The notes below the pieces were generated by a model. It searched no databases. It had not been told where the DNA came from and worked only from the letters and a program-made list of their open reading frames with translations. A stretch of DNA of 57,874 bases. Origin: Ruminococcus sp. (GTDB lineage Bacteria; Bacillota; Clostridia; Oscillospirales; Acutalibacteraceae). The stretch is taken from NCBI GenBank assembly GCA_017458845.1, contig JAFSZY010000021.1:1-57874 (forward strand), in the 5' to 3' direction. A program made the translations under genes and the position numbers. Shown here in pieces: positions 40,955-49,867 of the stretch (position 1 is its first letter; each line of letters begins with the position of its first letter).

Positions 40955-43326
40955 TAAAATATAAGGTTAAAGAAGTAGCTGATGATTTTAGCGTAAAGAG
41001 CAAACAGATAACCGATATCCTTTCGGATAAACTCGGCGTCAATAAAAAGGCTATGACATCGCTCGAGCCCGAAGAGCTCAACGTTATTTTTGACGTGATG
41101 ACTCAGAAAAACGAGCTCAAGGATTTTTCAGAGTACTTTGCCGTGCGCGATAAGGCGGTAGAAGAATACGAAAAGCAGGTTGCCGAGCAGGAAAAACAGG
41201 AGAAAGAGGAGAAAAGCAGACGCAAGACTATTCCTGTCGATAAGACAGAGAAAAAGCCCGCGAAATCCTCAAAATCCGCTGCCAAAAAACCTGCCAAGAA
41301 CGCTCAGCAGGTTAAGGTTGAAAATACTATTGAGGAAGAGCGTTCCGACCACCGCTCCAACCGCCGTGTAATAGACACGCGCCAGAGCGTTGTGGACGTT
41401 GAGCGTTACAACCAGAAATATGACGATATGGCGAACGATAAGCTCCGCCGTAATCAGGACACAAGCAAAAAGCAGAAGTTTACAAACCGAGCCCAGAGAC
41501 AGCGCGCCCGCCGAGGCGGAAAGCGCGAGACAGAGGCTCAGCGTCTGGCTCGTATCGAGAAGCAGCGCAAGGAACGTTCAATCACCATCACCGTTCCCGA
41601 GGAAATCGTTGTTTCCGAGCTCGCCTCACGCCTTAAGGCGACTGTTGCCGAGGTTGTAAAAAAAGCGTTTATGATGGGTTCTATGATTACAGCCAACGAT
41701 ACCGTTGACTTTGACACAGCCGAGCTCATCGCTATGGAGTTCAACGCCAAGGTTGAAAAAGAGGTAGTTGTTACTATTGAGGAGCAGATTATCGACGACA
41801 GCGAAGACGACGACGCTAACCTCGTAGGCAGAGCGCCCGTAGTTGTTGTTATGGGTCACGTTGACCACGGTAAGACTTCTATCCTCGACGCTATCCGCCA
41901 CGCCAACGTTACCGAGGGCGAAGCGGGCGGCATCACTCAGCACATCGGCGCTTACAGAACTATGGTAAACGACCAGCCCATTACATTCCTCGACACCCCG
42001 GGTCACGAAGCGTTCACCACAATGAGAGCCAGAGGCGCTCAGGCTACGGATATCGCTATCCTTGTTGTAGCGGCGGACGATGGTATTATGCCCCAGACTA
42101 TCGAGGCTATCAACCACGCCAAAGCAGCGGGAGTTACAATTATCGTAGCAATCAACAAAATGGATAAAGAAGGAGCCAACCCCGATCAGGTTAAGCAGCA
42201 GCTCACAGAGTATGAGCTTATTCCCGAGGAATGGGGCGGCGATGTAATATGTGTACCCGTTTCCGCAAAGACTAAGATGGGACTTGACGATTTGCTCGAG
42301 AGCGTGCTTCTCGTAGCGGAGATGAAAGAGCTCAAGGCTAACCCCGACAGAGCGGCAAAGGGTATCGTAATCGAGGCTCGCCTTGACAAGGGCAGAGGTC
42401 CTATCGCGACCGTACTGGTTCAGAACGGTACGCTCAACGCGGGCGATATTGTCGTAGCGGGCACCTGTCTCGGCAGAGTCAGAGCTATGACAAACGACAA
42501 GGGCGAAAAGGTGCAGACAGCGGGTCCCTCCGTTCCTGTTGAGATTACAGGTCTTGACGAGGTTCCCGTGGGCGGAGATATCTTTAACTCCGTTACCAAC
42601 GAGCACCTTGCGCGTCAGCTTGTCAACCAGCGTAAAACAGAGCGCAAGGAAGAAATCTTCAACGCTCAGACTAAGGTTACACTTGACAACCTGTTCGATC
42701 AGATGAAGCAGGGCGATATGAAGGAGCTTAAGATTATCGTCAAGGCTGACGTTCAGGGCTCGGTTGAGGCTGTTCGCCAGAGTCTTGAGAAGCTTACAAA
42801 CGACGAAGTACGAGTTAATGTTATCCACGGCGGCGTAGGCGCTGTCAACGAGAGCGACGTTATGCTCGCCAGCGCTTCCAACGCGATTATTGTCGGATTC
42901 AACGTCCGTCCCGACGCCAGCGCGCAGGGTAATGCTGAGCGTGACGGCGTAGATATGCGACTGTATAGAGTTATTTACGATTGTATCGAGGAAATCGAGA
43001 GCGCGATGAAGGGTATGCTCGCGCCTAAGACCCGTGAGGTTGAGCTTGGTACCGCCGAGGTTCGCAACATCATCAAGATTAAGAGCGTCGGTACAGTAGC
43101 GGGTTCATACGTTACCAAGGGCAAAATCTCGCGCGACGGTAAAGTCCGCGTTGTTCGTGACGGTATCATTATTGCCGACGATGAAATCGCCTCGCTCCAG
43201 CGCTTTAAGGACAGCGTGAAGGAAGTAAGCGAGGGATACGAGTGCGGTATTTGCCTTGCTAAATTCAGCGACCTTAAGGAAGGCGATATCTTCGAGGTTT
43301 ATGAAATTGAGGAATATAGAGAGTAA
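40951..43326 (+). CDS. infB: Translation initiation factor IF-2
   Basis: A 791-residue GTPase that brings initiator tRNA to the 30S subunit. The N-terminal ~210 residues are a charged, Lys/Glu-rich linker with an IF2_N-like start. The G domain begins near 295: G1 GHVDHGKT (302-309), G3 DTPGHE (~348), G4 NKMD (~402), G5 SAK. Then come domain II (~470-560), the IF-2 domain III (~575-690) and a C-terminal initiator-tRNA-binding domain, with ATG 40951 overlapping ylxQ. AGGAGG is well spaced. Confidence 0.97.
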   Translation: MIKYKVKEVADDFSVKSKQITDILSDKLGVNKKAMTSLEPEELNVIFDVMTQKNELKDFSEYFAVRDKAVEEYEKQVAEQEKQEKEEKSRRKTIPVDKTEKKPAKSSKSAAKKPAKNAQQVKVENTIEEERSDHRSNRRVIDTRQSVVDVERYNQKYDDMANDKLRRNQDTSKKQKFTNRAQRQRARRGGKRETEAQRLARIEKQRKERSITITVPEEIVVSELASRLKATVAEVVKKAFMMGSMITANDTVDFDTAELIAMEFNAKVEKEVVVTIEEQIIDDSEDDDANLVGRAPVVVVMGHVDHGKTSILDAIRHANVTEGEAGGITQHIGAYRTMVNDQPITFLDTPGHEAFTTMRARGAQATDIAILVVAADDGIMPQTIEAINHAKAAGVTIIVAINKMDKEGANPDQVKQQLTEYELIPEEWGGDVICVPVSAKTKMGLDDLLESVLLVAEMKELKANPDRAAKGIVIEARLDKGRGPIATVLVQNGTLNAGDIVVAGTCLGRVRAMTNDKGEKVQTAGPSVPVEITGLDEVPVGGDIFNSVTNEHLARQLVNQRKTERKEEIFNAQTKVTLDNLFDQMKQGDMKELKIIVKADVQGSVEAVRQSLEKLTNDEVRVNVIHGGVGAVNESDVMLASASNAIIVGFNVRPDASAQGNAERDGVDMRLYRVIYDCIEEIESAMKGMLAPKTREVELGTAEVRNIIKIKSVGTVAGSYVTKGKISRDGKVRVVRDGIIIADDEIASLQRFKDSVKEVSEGYECGICLAKFSDLKEGDIFEVYEIEEYRE

Positions 43327-43354
43327 TAATTTGATTAACGTTTGATAGGAGTAC

Positions 43355-43608
43355 CGAGCCTTCCCTTGGGGGAAGGTGGTCAAATCGCCCCAAAGGCGAT
43401 TTGGTCGGAAGAGGGTCCACATATAAAAACCGCTATATCAAACATTTGATGAACAGACAGTAACAAGGATTGTGAAAAATCGGATTAATACAAAAGTCGG
43501 TGCACGAAACTATTGATAATGACAATAGTACTAACTAACGCCGACCCTCTATCGGTTTTGTCATTCTCTGCGAGAACGCCAAAACCACTTTCCCCCCGGG
43601 GGAAAGCT
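43355..43608. repeat. Inverted pair of two-hairpin interspersed repeats
   Basis: Left copy: CCTTCCC...GGGGAAGG hairpin, then CAAATCGCC / GGCGATTTG (43381-43403), then GGAAGAGGGTC to 43417. Right copy is inverted: GACCCTC (43543-43549), then GGTTTTG / CAAAACC (43554-43586), then the CTTTCCCC / GGGGAAAG hairpin ending at 43607. The two ends therefore form terminal inverted repeats of a 250-bp MITE-like unit lying inside the infB-rbfA gap. The remaining bases hold no gene. Confidence 0.65.
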
Positions 43609-43625
43609 ATAAGGAGAGATTTATA

Positions 43626-43988
43626 TTGGGACATAAGATAGAGAGGACAACCGAGGATATCAAGCGTGAGCTGACGGCTATTTTCCGTGAGCTCAAAGAC
43701 CCGCGTGTCAAGGACGCTTTCATATCCATAATCAGAGTTGACCTGACAAATGATTTGTCGTATTGTACTGTGTATGTCAGCGCTATGGAGGGGCTCGACA
43801 GGTGCAAGCTCGCCTGCAAGGGCCTCGACAGCGCGTCGGGATTTATACGCCGTGAGCTTGGAATGAGACTCAAACTCAGACACGTTCCGACCCTGATTTT
43901 TACGGCAAGCGACAGCATAGAGTACAGCGCGAATATTTCGCGTATTCTCAATGATTTGCACATTAATGAGGACGAAAATGACGATTAA
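43626..43988 (+). CDS. rbfA: Ribosome-binding factor A
   Basis: A 120-residue KH-like protein for 30S maturation and cold adaptation. Family motifs are DPRVKDAFISIIRVDLTNDLSYCTVYVS (about 24-51) and GFIRRELGMRLKLRHVPTLIF (~75-95). The start is TTG 43626 with AAGGAGAG seven bases upstream. It overlaps nrnA by 11 bases. The 300-base repeat-filled gap between infB and rbfA interrupts an otherwise tight operon. Confidence 0.95.
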   Translation: MGHKIERTTEDIKRELTAIFRELKDPRVKDAFISIIRVDLTNDLSYCTVYVSAMEGLDRCKLACKGLDSASGFIRRELGMRLKLRHVPTLIFTASDSIEYSANISRILNDLHINEDENDD

Positions 43989-44907
43989 GGAAATAGCCGA
44001 GATTTTAAAACAGAATAACAATTTTGAAATCCTGACTCATAACTATCCCGACGGAGACTGTCTAGGCTCGGGCTTCGGACTCTGTATGGCGCTCAGACAA
44101 ATCGGAAAGAACGCCAACGTCATCACAACCGATTCACCCAAAAGCTTTGAATTTATAACCGATAAGGTTAAAGAGCAGAGCTTTGAGTCTGAATACATTG
44201 TTTCCGTAGATGTGGCGGACGAAAAGCTGCTCGGCAAGAACGAGTATAAATACAGGGGCAGAATCGACCTTTGTATCGACCACCACGCCTCTAATGTTAT
44301 TGAGGCAAAACACCGCTATGTTGACTGCGAGTCGGCAGCGGCGGGCGAGATAATCTATGAGGTTATCAAAGAGCTCGGCGCGGAAATCACTACCGATATA
44401 GCAAACTGCCTTTATACAGCGATTTCGACCGATACTGGCTGTTTCCGTTACACAAACACAACTTCACGAACGTTCAGGATTGCGGCGGATTTGCTTGACC
44501 TGGGCTGCGACAGCGCGTATATCAATAAGGTTATGTTTGAGACTAAGTCAAAGCGCAGAATCGAGCTCGAGAGAGATATCCTCGACAAGATGATTTTCTG
44601 CGCGGACGATAAGTGCGCTATGGTTTATACAACCTGCGAGATGGTTGAGGGAATGGGCGACGACGAAACCGAAGGTATCGCCTCCATTCCGCGCCAGATT
44701 GAGGGCGTTAAGCTTGGCATTACCATTAGAGAAAAGCAGGGCGGAGAGTATAAGGTCTCAGCGCGTACAAACGGAGACGTTGACGCCTGCGCGTTTTGCG
44801 CTCAGTTTGGCGGCGGCGGTCATGTTGCCGCGGCGGGCTGTACAATAAAAGGCACGCTTGAAAGCACAATCTCAAAGCTTAAAGAAGCGGCGGAAAAAAC
44901 GCTATGA
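43978..44907 (+). CDS. nrnA: DHH/DHHA1 phosphoesterase, oligoribonuclease/pAp-phosphatase NrnA type
   Basis: A 309-residue manganese enzyme that degrades nanoRNA and/or 3'-phosphoadenosine 5'-phosphate. Motifs: THNYPDGDCLGSG (~20-32), a DVADEK segment, the eponymous IDHHAS (~95-100), and the DHHA1 end with GGGGHVAAAG (~280-290). ATG 43978 follows GAGGA by five bases and overlaps rbfA; longer frames lie inside rbfA. The position in the rimP-truB operon is standard for Firmicutes. Confidence 0.93.
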   Translation: MTIKEIAEILKQNNNFEILTHNYPDGDCLGSGFGLCMALRQIGKNANVITTDSPKSFEFITDKVKEQSFESEYIVSVDVADEKLLGKNEYKYRGRIDLCIDHHASNVIEAKHRYVDCESAAAGEIIYEVIKELGAEITTDIANCLYTAISTDTGCFRYTNTTSRTFRIAADLLDLGCDSAYINKVMFETKSKRRIELERDILDKMIFCADDKCAMVYTTCEMVEGMGDDETEGIASIPRQIEGVKLGITIREKQGGEYKVSARTNGDVDACAFCAQFGGGGHVAAAGCTIKGTLESTISKLKEAAEKTL

Positions 44908-45791
44908 ACGGCGTTTTAGTTGTAGATAAACCGCAGGAATTCACCTCGTTTGATGTGGTCGCGGTCGTGAGAAAGCTCAGCGGTCAGAAAAAAATCGGTC
45001 ATACGGGTACACTCGACCCCAACGCTACGGGCGTGCTGCCCTTGCTTCTGGGCAACGCTACCAAGGCGCAGGATATTGTACCGAACCACGACAAGGAGTA
45101 TATTGCCGAGTTTAAACTCGGCATTACTACCGACACACTTGATATCTGGGGACAGGTTAAGAGTGAAACCGAAAGCCCTGTACATCAAAATCAAATCGAG
45201 GAAATAATAAAAAAATTCACAGGCGAGATTGAGCAAATCCCGCCTATGTTTTCGGCTGTTTCCGTGAACGGTCAAAGACTCTACGATTTAGCCCGCAAAG
45301 GGGTAGAGGTGGAACGCAAGCCGCGGAAAATCACGGTATATGAGCTGGAGATTGAAAGCTTTGACGAGCAAAGCCAAAGCGGAACGCTGAGGGTTAAGTG
45401 CTCCAAGGGTACATATATCCGCACGTTGATTGACGACATCGGCGCGGAGCTCAAAGTCGGGGCGGTTATGACCGCGCTCAGGCGCACTATGGCGTGCGGC
45501 TTTGAGATTGAAAAGGCGCTGACGCTCAACAAAATAAAAGAGATCCCCAAAGAGGAGCTGGAAAATAAACTTATGAGTACCGAGAGCCTGTTCTATGCTT
45601 ACCCCGAGCTCTGGGTTACCGACGCTCAGGCGAACAGGTTTCACAACGGCGGAGCGCTGAACGTTCATCGCACAAAGCTCGCCGACAAAAACGTGCCCGA
45701 CGGCTCAATTTACAGAATAAAGGGGCTTAAAAAGTTCCTCGGTCTCGGAATAATCAAAGATAATTCAATAAAGTTATACAAACACTTTTAA
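44904..45791 (+). CDS. truB: tRNA pseudouridine-55 synthase
   Basis: A 295-residue enzyme that makes pseudouridine 55 in the T-loop of tRNA. The catalytic aspartate is Asp38 in HTGTLDPNATGVLP. KPQEFTSFDVV (9-19), the Tyr-containing IPPMFSAVSVNGQRLYDLAR block and KGTYIRTLIDDIGAEL are conserved. The ATG overlaps the nrnA stop by four bases. It is the last gene of the operon. Confidence 0.96.
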   Translation: MNGVLVVDKPQEFTSFDVVAVVRKLSGQKKIGHTGTLDPNATGVLPLLLGNATKAQDIVPNHDKEYIAEFKLGITTDTLDIWGQVKSETESPVHQNQIEEIIKKFTGEIEQIPPMFSAVSVNGQRLYDLARKGVEVERKPRKITVYELEIESFDEQSQSGTLRVKCSKGTYIRTLIDDIGAELKVGAVMTALRRTMACGFEIEKALTLNKIKEIPKEELENKLMSTESLFYAYPELWVTDAQANRFHNGGALNVHRTKLADKNVPDGSIYRIKGLKKFLGLGIIKDNSIKLYKHF

Positions 45792-45795
45792 AAGA

Positions 45796-45826
45796 AAACG
45801 GCTGTCAATCGACAGCCGTTTAGTTT
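45796..45826. terminator. Terminator between truB and the yfhO-like gene
   Basis: Perfect 11-bp stem AAACGGCTGTC / GACAGCCGTTT with an AATC loop (45796-45821), flanked by A-rich and T-rich sequence. It serves both convergent genes. Confidence 0.85.
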
Positions 45827-45835
45827 ATACCATTT

Positions 45836-48814
45836 TTATAGTATTGTATATGATTTTTCCGTTCGCTCAGGGAGCTTGTTTTGAAGCTTCTTGGGCAGTT
45901 TCTTTTTGCGCCACAGGAACAGGAACAAGGTGTACAGCACGAACAGCAGCAGAGCAAATCCGCTGATAATTGCGCCCTTGATGAAGCCCTTGGGAATGTA
46001 TTTGAGCTCAATTTTGTGCTCGCCCTTGGTGAGCTTGAACGCCACCAGAGCGTTAGCGACGGGAGTGATATCAACTTTCTGATTGTCCACATACGCCTGC
46101 CAGCCTTCGTTGTCGCTCGCGAACAGCTTGCCGATGAGCTTGTCATCCTTGGTTTTACCCGATTCATAGGGAACAGAAGTGTAGAACAAGCCGTCTTTCT
46201 TAACGTTGATTGTACCCTCCATAGAGGAGCCCGAGAGTTTTGTGGTTGTCATTGAGCTCTCTTTCAGGCGGTCAAAGCCTTCGTTAAAGACCTCTTCGTT
46301 AAGGTAGTTGACATAAATATTGGCGTTACCGTTGGCGTTTTGTTTGAGCTCGCAGTGAATAGAAATCGTATCGCCTTTCTTATAATATCCGATTGACATT
46401 ATATACGGGCGTTTAATATAGAAGTTATTGGTGCCGTTGCGAAGCTGTCCGTTTTTGTAAACGGAGAGGTTCTCGCCGTCGGTAATTCGCGTATAGGCAT
46501 AATAATATCCTGATTTCGGCGCTTTATAGTTCCAGTGCAGGTGAGGAGTTACCGAGCTGTCTACTGTTGAGAAGTTGTAGACACCGTACGAGCCCTCATA
46601 CGGGAGAGTAACCTGGAACTGTGAGAACGCTGTGTGCGACTGTGTCGGGTTTTCAACCCGTTCGTATACGTTCTTGTCAACGCCCGTGGCGAGTTTAAAG
46701 AACTTGTTTTGGTTTTCAAACGGATTGTAGGTGTCCTCCGCGTCTTGACCGTAATAATCAAGAAGAGCGGATTCAGCCATAAATCCCATAGGTATATATG
46801 ACTTGTTTTTGAAGAGCTTGACATTGCCCGAGGAGGTTACGGGAGAAAGATAGGCGCCGTTGTTAACATTTCCGTCACGGGCGATAATATACTTTAGGTT
46901 CATAAACAGATTTGTTACGGGAGAGTTTTCCGCGTAGGTGTATCTGTTGCCCGAGAGCCAGCCCATAAGTCCGAAGTTTTCGGCGAATTTTGTAATGCTC
47001 TCGTTTGTCATTGAATTGAACATTGACACGCCGTTGAACCCGTTAAGAGCGGTATCACAAAGGGTTTGTGTGCTTGTAAACTCCGCTCGCCACAGCTCGG
47101 GGGTATCCTTTTCCTGTTCTTTCATATATTCAACAACCTCGGCGGTGTTTTGTCCCGCGCGCGGATAGTCGTATGTGGTGGTTGTTTTGGTAGTATCGAC
47201 GCCGATATACGCCGTTACGCTGCCCTGGAGCACTATGAGAACCGCGAAAGCTATCGTCATAACGGTTTTATTAATTATATATGTGGAGTAAAGCAGCAGC
47301 AGGGTTATAATGATACCCGCGAGGATTGCAGAGTACAGCACAATTCTGATTTTTATAGCGTTGTCGCCCGTACCCAAATCATAATCGGGGTTAAGGTCAT
47401 AAGAAATCAGGAATATTCCCACTGTCAGTAACGTTGCCAGAATAATGTCCAGCACGCCTGTTTTATGGATAATGTGGAAGGTTCTGAATGCCATCACCAC
47501 AATTACAAAGCTGATAAGATAGCTGAATCTGAACGGAATCATATTTGTAAAATGGAATCCGTGCCACATATAGTCAAGCTGACGGATAACACAGCTCAGC
47601 CCGAGGAAAATCAACAGTCCGCCGCAGAAGAACTTTTCGCGGAGCTTGACCTTGCGGTTGACAAAGAACAACAAAGCCATAATAAGAGCAAGCATACCGC
47701 ACGCGATATTCGGAGCTCCCGAGGATTCCACGGTGTTCGGCTGAATGAACGTAAGAGTGTTTGCGTAAACGTGGCGCAAACCGTCCAGAGTTTTGAGCAG
47801 CGCGTCCCAGAAAGATGTAAACGAGGTTAAAAGCTCGGGGAAGTTCAGCGCGTAGTTCGCGGGGAAAGTACTGCCCGCAGCGTGGGTGTTCTGAAGTCCG
47901 AAGAAAGCGGGGAGCATCAGGAAGGTTGTCAGCATTAATGACACAACCGAACAGATTGCTACTCTTAAGAAGTTTTTGAGGAGGTTTTTGAAGCCCTTGA
48001 ATTCTATAATGCTGTATCCTATAAAGCACAATACCATAAACACGCAGGTGAACAGTCCGATATAGTAGTTGGACAGGACAGAAACAGCCAGAGCTATGAT
48101 ATATGTGCGGTATTTTCTCTCGCGCATCAAGGCGACAAGCCCCATTGTTACAAGAGGCGTCAGAGCAGCCGTGTCGAGCCAGATATAACACCAGTAATAT
48201 CCCATAAAGAACGCGCTCAGCGCAAAGCAGGTGCCGAAAATAACCAGCGAGATATCATTGCGCTTGAATACATAACGCGCGAATATTGCGAAAAATCCGC
48301 CCGCGCAGCCAATGCGTACCGCTACGGTGAAGGTCAGGTACATATTAAGCACCGCAACATTATTATAATCGAAAAGCTTGGACGGCAGCAGAACCGTCAG
48401 AAAGTTGAGCGGACTTGCCAGATAATAGGACATAAGCGAGAAGTAGTTTGTACCTCCGCCCTGCGTCCATGACCAGAACAGGGACTCGCCGTGCTTGAGC
48501 TTGTCCTGATAGTCAACCAAAAACGGGAAATATTGATGCCATAAATCCGTGACAAGAATCTGCTGATCGCCGAAAGGCTGGCATTTATGGAAGGCAAACG
48601 CCAGATACATAAGCAAAAACGGAACGATAAAAGCCAGAATAATATAAAGGTTGTTGTTTAAAAAGCCTTTTTTCTTTATCATACGCGGCTCGTTCTCAAC
48701 AGATAAAAACTCAAATCTGCCGACGTCACGCTTTGCCTTTCGTACATCCATAGCCGTCATATTCTTTCGCGACTCTGCCGAGGGATTTTTTTTCTTAGTT
48801 TTGTTTTTTGCCAT
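45836..48814 (-). CDS. YfhO-family giant membrane protein
   Basis: A 992-residue polytopic protein. A basic N-terminus is followed by a first helix near 48-70, then about 11 further helices to ~540, a large extracellular beta-rich region (~560-940) and a final helix just before the C-terminus (about 945-970, then RRKKKL-like residues). Early loop residues include the FPFLVDY and QGGGTNYFSLMSYYLASPLN segments characteristic of YfhO proteins. They are GT-C-like enzymes that glycosylate lipoteichoic acid or other envelope polymers with lipid-linked sugars. Polyprenyl-sugar genes at 9744 and 48945 fit that pathway. Confidence 0.9.
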   Translation of the reverse strand: MAKNKTKKKNPSAESRKNMTAMDVRKAKRDVGRFEFLSVENEPRMIKKKGFLNNNLYIILAFIVPFLLMYLAFAFHKCQPFGDQQILVTDLWHQYFPFLVDYQDKLKHGESLFWSWTQGGGTNYFSLMSYYLASPLNFLTVLLPSKLFDYNNVAVLNMYLTFTVAVRIGCAGGFFAIFARYVFKRNDISLVIFGTCFALSAFFMGYYWCYIWLDTAALTPLVTMGLVALMRERKYRTYIIALAVSVLSNYYIGLFTCVFMVLCFIGYSIIEFKGFKNLLKNFLRVAICSVVSLMLTTFLMLPAFFGLQNTHAAGSTFPANYALNFPELLTSFTSFWDALLKTLDGLRHVYANTLTFIQPNTVESSGAPNIACGMLALIMALLFFVNRKVKLREKFFCGGLLIFLGLSCVIRQLDYMWHGFHFTNMIPFRFSYLISFVIVVMAFRTFHIIHKTGVLDIILATLLTVGIFLISYDLNPDYDLGTGDNAIKIRIVLYSAILAGIIITLLLLYSTYIINKTVMTIAFAVLIVLQGSVTAYIGVDTTKTTTTYDYPRAGQNTAEVVEYMKEQEKDTPELWRAEFTSTQTLCDTALNGFNGVSMFNSMTNESITKFAENFGLMGWLSGNRYTYAENSPVTNLFMNLKYIIARDGNVNNGAYLSPVTSSGNVKLFKNKSYIPMGFMAESALLDYYGQDAEDTYNPFENQNKFFKLATGVDKNVYERVENPTQSHTAFSQFQVTLPYEGSYGVYNFSTVDSSVTPHLHWNYKAPKSGYYYAYTRITDGENLSVYKNGQLRNGTNNFYIKRPYIMSIGYYKKGDTISIHCELKQNANGNANIYVNYLNEEVFNEGFDRLKESSMTTTKLSGSSMEGTINVKKDGLFYTSVPYESGKTKDDKLIGKLFASDNEGWQAYVDNQKVDITPVANALVAFKLTKGEHKIELKYIPKGFIKGAIISGFALLLFVLYTLFLFLWRKKKLPKKLQNKLPERTEKSYTIL

Positions 48815-48896
48815 TTGATAAAACTCCTTGCAAAAAATTCCACGATATATAATAACATATAATTTTGTAAAGGTCTAGTTTTATTTGAATTTTATA

Positions 48897-48925
48897 TGGA
48901 CTTTTTCATTTATAATTGGTATAAT
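48897..48925 (+). promoter_or_regulatory. Putative promoter of the GtrA gene
   Basis: TGGACT (48897-48902), 17-base spacer, TATAAT (48920-48925), about 20 bases before ATG 48945. Confidence 0.45.
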
Positions 48926-48944
48926 CTTCTTTGGAAGTGATAAA

Positions 48945-49421
48945 ATGAAAGATTTTCTTAAAAAATTTTTTGATATTAAATTTTGGAAATTCCTTTTGGT
49001 CGGCGTAATCAATACCGCCGTCGGCGAAGGAGTAGTGCTGTTGTGCCTTCATCTGATTGGTTGGAAGAACTTCGTATGGGGAGCGGGAGCCGCCGCGATA
49101 GCGGGCACTGTAGTCGGAAGTATCGTCAGTTACTTTTTGAACAAATACTTTACTTTCAAAAACAAGGAAAAGGGCTTCAAGCCTATGCTGCGCTTTACGC
49201 TGAACATTGTTGTCTGTCTGCTTATCAGAGTAATCGCGGCTACGGCGGTCAGCGAGCTTTGCAAAGCGGCGTCGCTTTCAATGTTCGGAATGGATGTCAA
49301 TTCCTTCGCGGGCAATATGGGTTGGGCAGTCGGCGCGTGCGTATTTGTAGCGTGCAACTATATCGGTCAGCGTTTCTTCGCATTTAAAGAAAAGGACGAG
49401 GACACCGAACCTCAAGAATAA
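48945..49421 (+). CDS. GtrA-family membrane protein
   Basis: A 158-residue protein with four membrane helices (about 14-36, 42-64, 80-103, 120-142). The motif KFLLVGVINTAVGEGV in the first helix and SYFLNKYFTFKNK after the second are family hallmarks. GtrA proteins are thought to help flip polyprenyl-phosphate-linked sugars. The start ATG 48945 follows GGAAGTG; a 20-residue longer in-frame version has no ribosome site. It is divergent from the YfhO gene, a probable pathway partner. Confidence 0.88.
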   Translation: MKDFLKKFFDIKFWKFLLVGVINTAVGEGVVLLCLHLIGWKNFVWGAGAAAIAGTVVGSIVSYFLNKYFTFKNKEKGFKPMLRFTLNIVVCLLIRVIAATAVSELCKAASLSMFGMDVNSFAGNMGWAVGACVFVACNYIGQRFFAFKEKDEDTEPQE

Positions 49422-49450
49422 AACCTTAAAAACCCAAATAATGTGACAAA

Positions 49451-49490
49451 ACGCCTTGCGCTTTAGTTTGCGCAAGGCGTAAATATTTAA
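49451..49490 (+). terminator. Terminator after the GtrA gene
   Basis: Perfect 11-bp stem ACGCCTTGCGC / GCGCAAGGCGT around an 8-base loop (49451-49480), followed by AAATATTT, so the T tract is weak. It separates the GtrA gene from the toxin-like locus. Confidence 0.65.
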
Positions 49491-49497
49491 GATACTA

Positions 49498-49526
49498 TTG
49501 CGTTTTGCGAACATTTGTGTTAAAAT
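49498..49526 (+). promoter_or_regulatory. Putative promoter of the toxin-like peptide gene
   Basis: TTGCGT (49498-49503), 17-base spacer ending TGT, TAAAAT (49521-49526). The transcript would start near 49533 and have a leader of about 105 bases. Confidence 0.55.
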
Positions 49527-49567
49527 ATTCATACGGAGTTGTCCGAACACATAACGGAAGCGGTTAG

Positions 49568-49632
49568 CCCTCCCCGAGGCACTGAGAGCCTCGTTTACAT
49601 AGAAACCCTTTGGGAATATGTATTAGGAGGGG
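49568..49632 (+). promoter_or_regulatory. 5' leader with possible ribosome-site sequestration
   Basis: CCCTCC at 49568-49573 can pair with GGAGGG (49626-49631) of the toxin ribosome site AGGAGGGG. A separate hairpin GAGGC / GCCTC (49576-49592) lies between. Sequestered ribosome sites are common in type I toxin mRNAs. Confidence 0.45.
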
Positions 49633-49637
49633 TTGTT

Positions 49638-49703
49638 ATGTATGAAATCATTTTATACCTGACAATAATTCTCTTAATTGTTTTAATAAATAAAGAAAAG
49701 TAA
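49638..49703 (+). CDS. 21-residue hydrophobic peptide, candidate type I toxin
   Basis: A very short frame (22 codons with stop) reading MYEIILYLTIILLIVLINKEK: a single hydrophobic helix with a charged Asn-Lys-Glu-Lys end, as in Fst/Hol_Tox-like membrane toxins. It is preceded by the strongest ribosome site of the region, AGGAGGGG with five-base spacing. It is too short for ordinary gene finders. It ends within the bidirectional hairpin 49700-49732, and a near-consensus promoter fires toward it from the other strand, as in txpA/ratA or bsrG/SR4 of Bacillus. No homologue search was possible, so the toxin role is inferred. Confidence 0.7.
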   Translation: MYEIILYLTIILLIVLINKEK

Positions 49704-49788
49704 CCGCACCCCATAGCAAATAGTGCGGTTACTTTTGTAACTTATCTTTTACTTGGGCTGACCGTTTCGTTCGGTCAACTCTTTTTCT
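49692..49788 (-). ncRNA. Candidate antisense RNA antitoxin (minus strand)
   Basis: Predicted from the promoter at 49822-49795, this RNA would start near 49788 and end after the hairpin 49732-49700 and its T-rich tail TTTTCTTT, giving about 95 bases. It would be fully complementary to the 3' end and last codons of the toxin mRNA. It includes a second hairpin TGACCG / CGGTCA near its 5' end (49777-49759). No transcript data are available. Confidence 0.6.
49700..49738. terminator. Bidirectional terminator shared by toxin mRNA and antisense RNA
   Basis: Perfect 10-bp stem GTAACCGCAC / GTGCGGTTAC with a 13-base loop. A T-rich tail follows on both strands (TTTTGTAACTT on plus, TTTTCTTTATTT on minus). 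Confidence 0.85.
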
Positions 49789-49796
49789 GTTTTTAT
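49759..49796 (+). terminator. Second plus-strand terminator
   Basis: Stem TGACCG / CGGTCA with a 7-base loop (49759-49777), then ACTCTTTTTCTGTTTTT. It would catch any plus-strand read-through before the ilvB 3' end. Confidence 0.65.
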
Positions 49797-49822
49797 TATA
49801 GCATAACTAATTAAAATGTCAA
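49795..49822 (-). promoter_or_regulatory. Near-consensus antisense promoter (minus strand)
   Basis: On the minus strand TTGACA (49822-49817), 16-base spacer ending TGC, TATAAT (49800-49795): both hexamers exact plus an extended -10. It points into the 3' end of the toxin-like gene and there is no reading frame for it to serve. Confidence 0.85.
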
Positions 49823-49823
49823 T

Positions 49824-49846
49824 AGGGAGCCCTAGATGGGTTCCCT
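49824..49846 (-). terminator. Hairpin after ilvB
   Basis: AGGGAGCCC / GGGTTCCCT with one mismatch and a five-base loop. It lies between the ilvB stop and the -35 of the antisense promoter. It lacks a strong T run, so it ends ilvB transcription only tentatively. Confidence 0.5.
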
Positions 49847-49867
49847 TACGTAAATGTATATTAATAC

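Noticed and set aside
41626..42828. 400-codon open frame on the minus strand opposite infB
   Set aside because: It lies entirely within infB, which has all GTPase motifs; the antisense frame has no ribosome site and no recognisable protein character.
46938..47830. Several plus-strand frames opposite the yfhO-like gene
   Set aside because: All are shadows of the 992-codon minus-strand gene, which has consistent membrane topology throughout.
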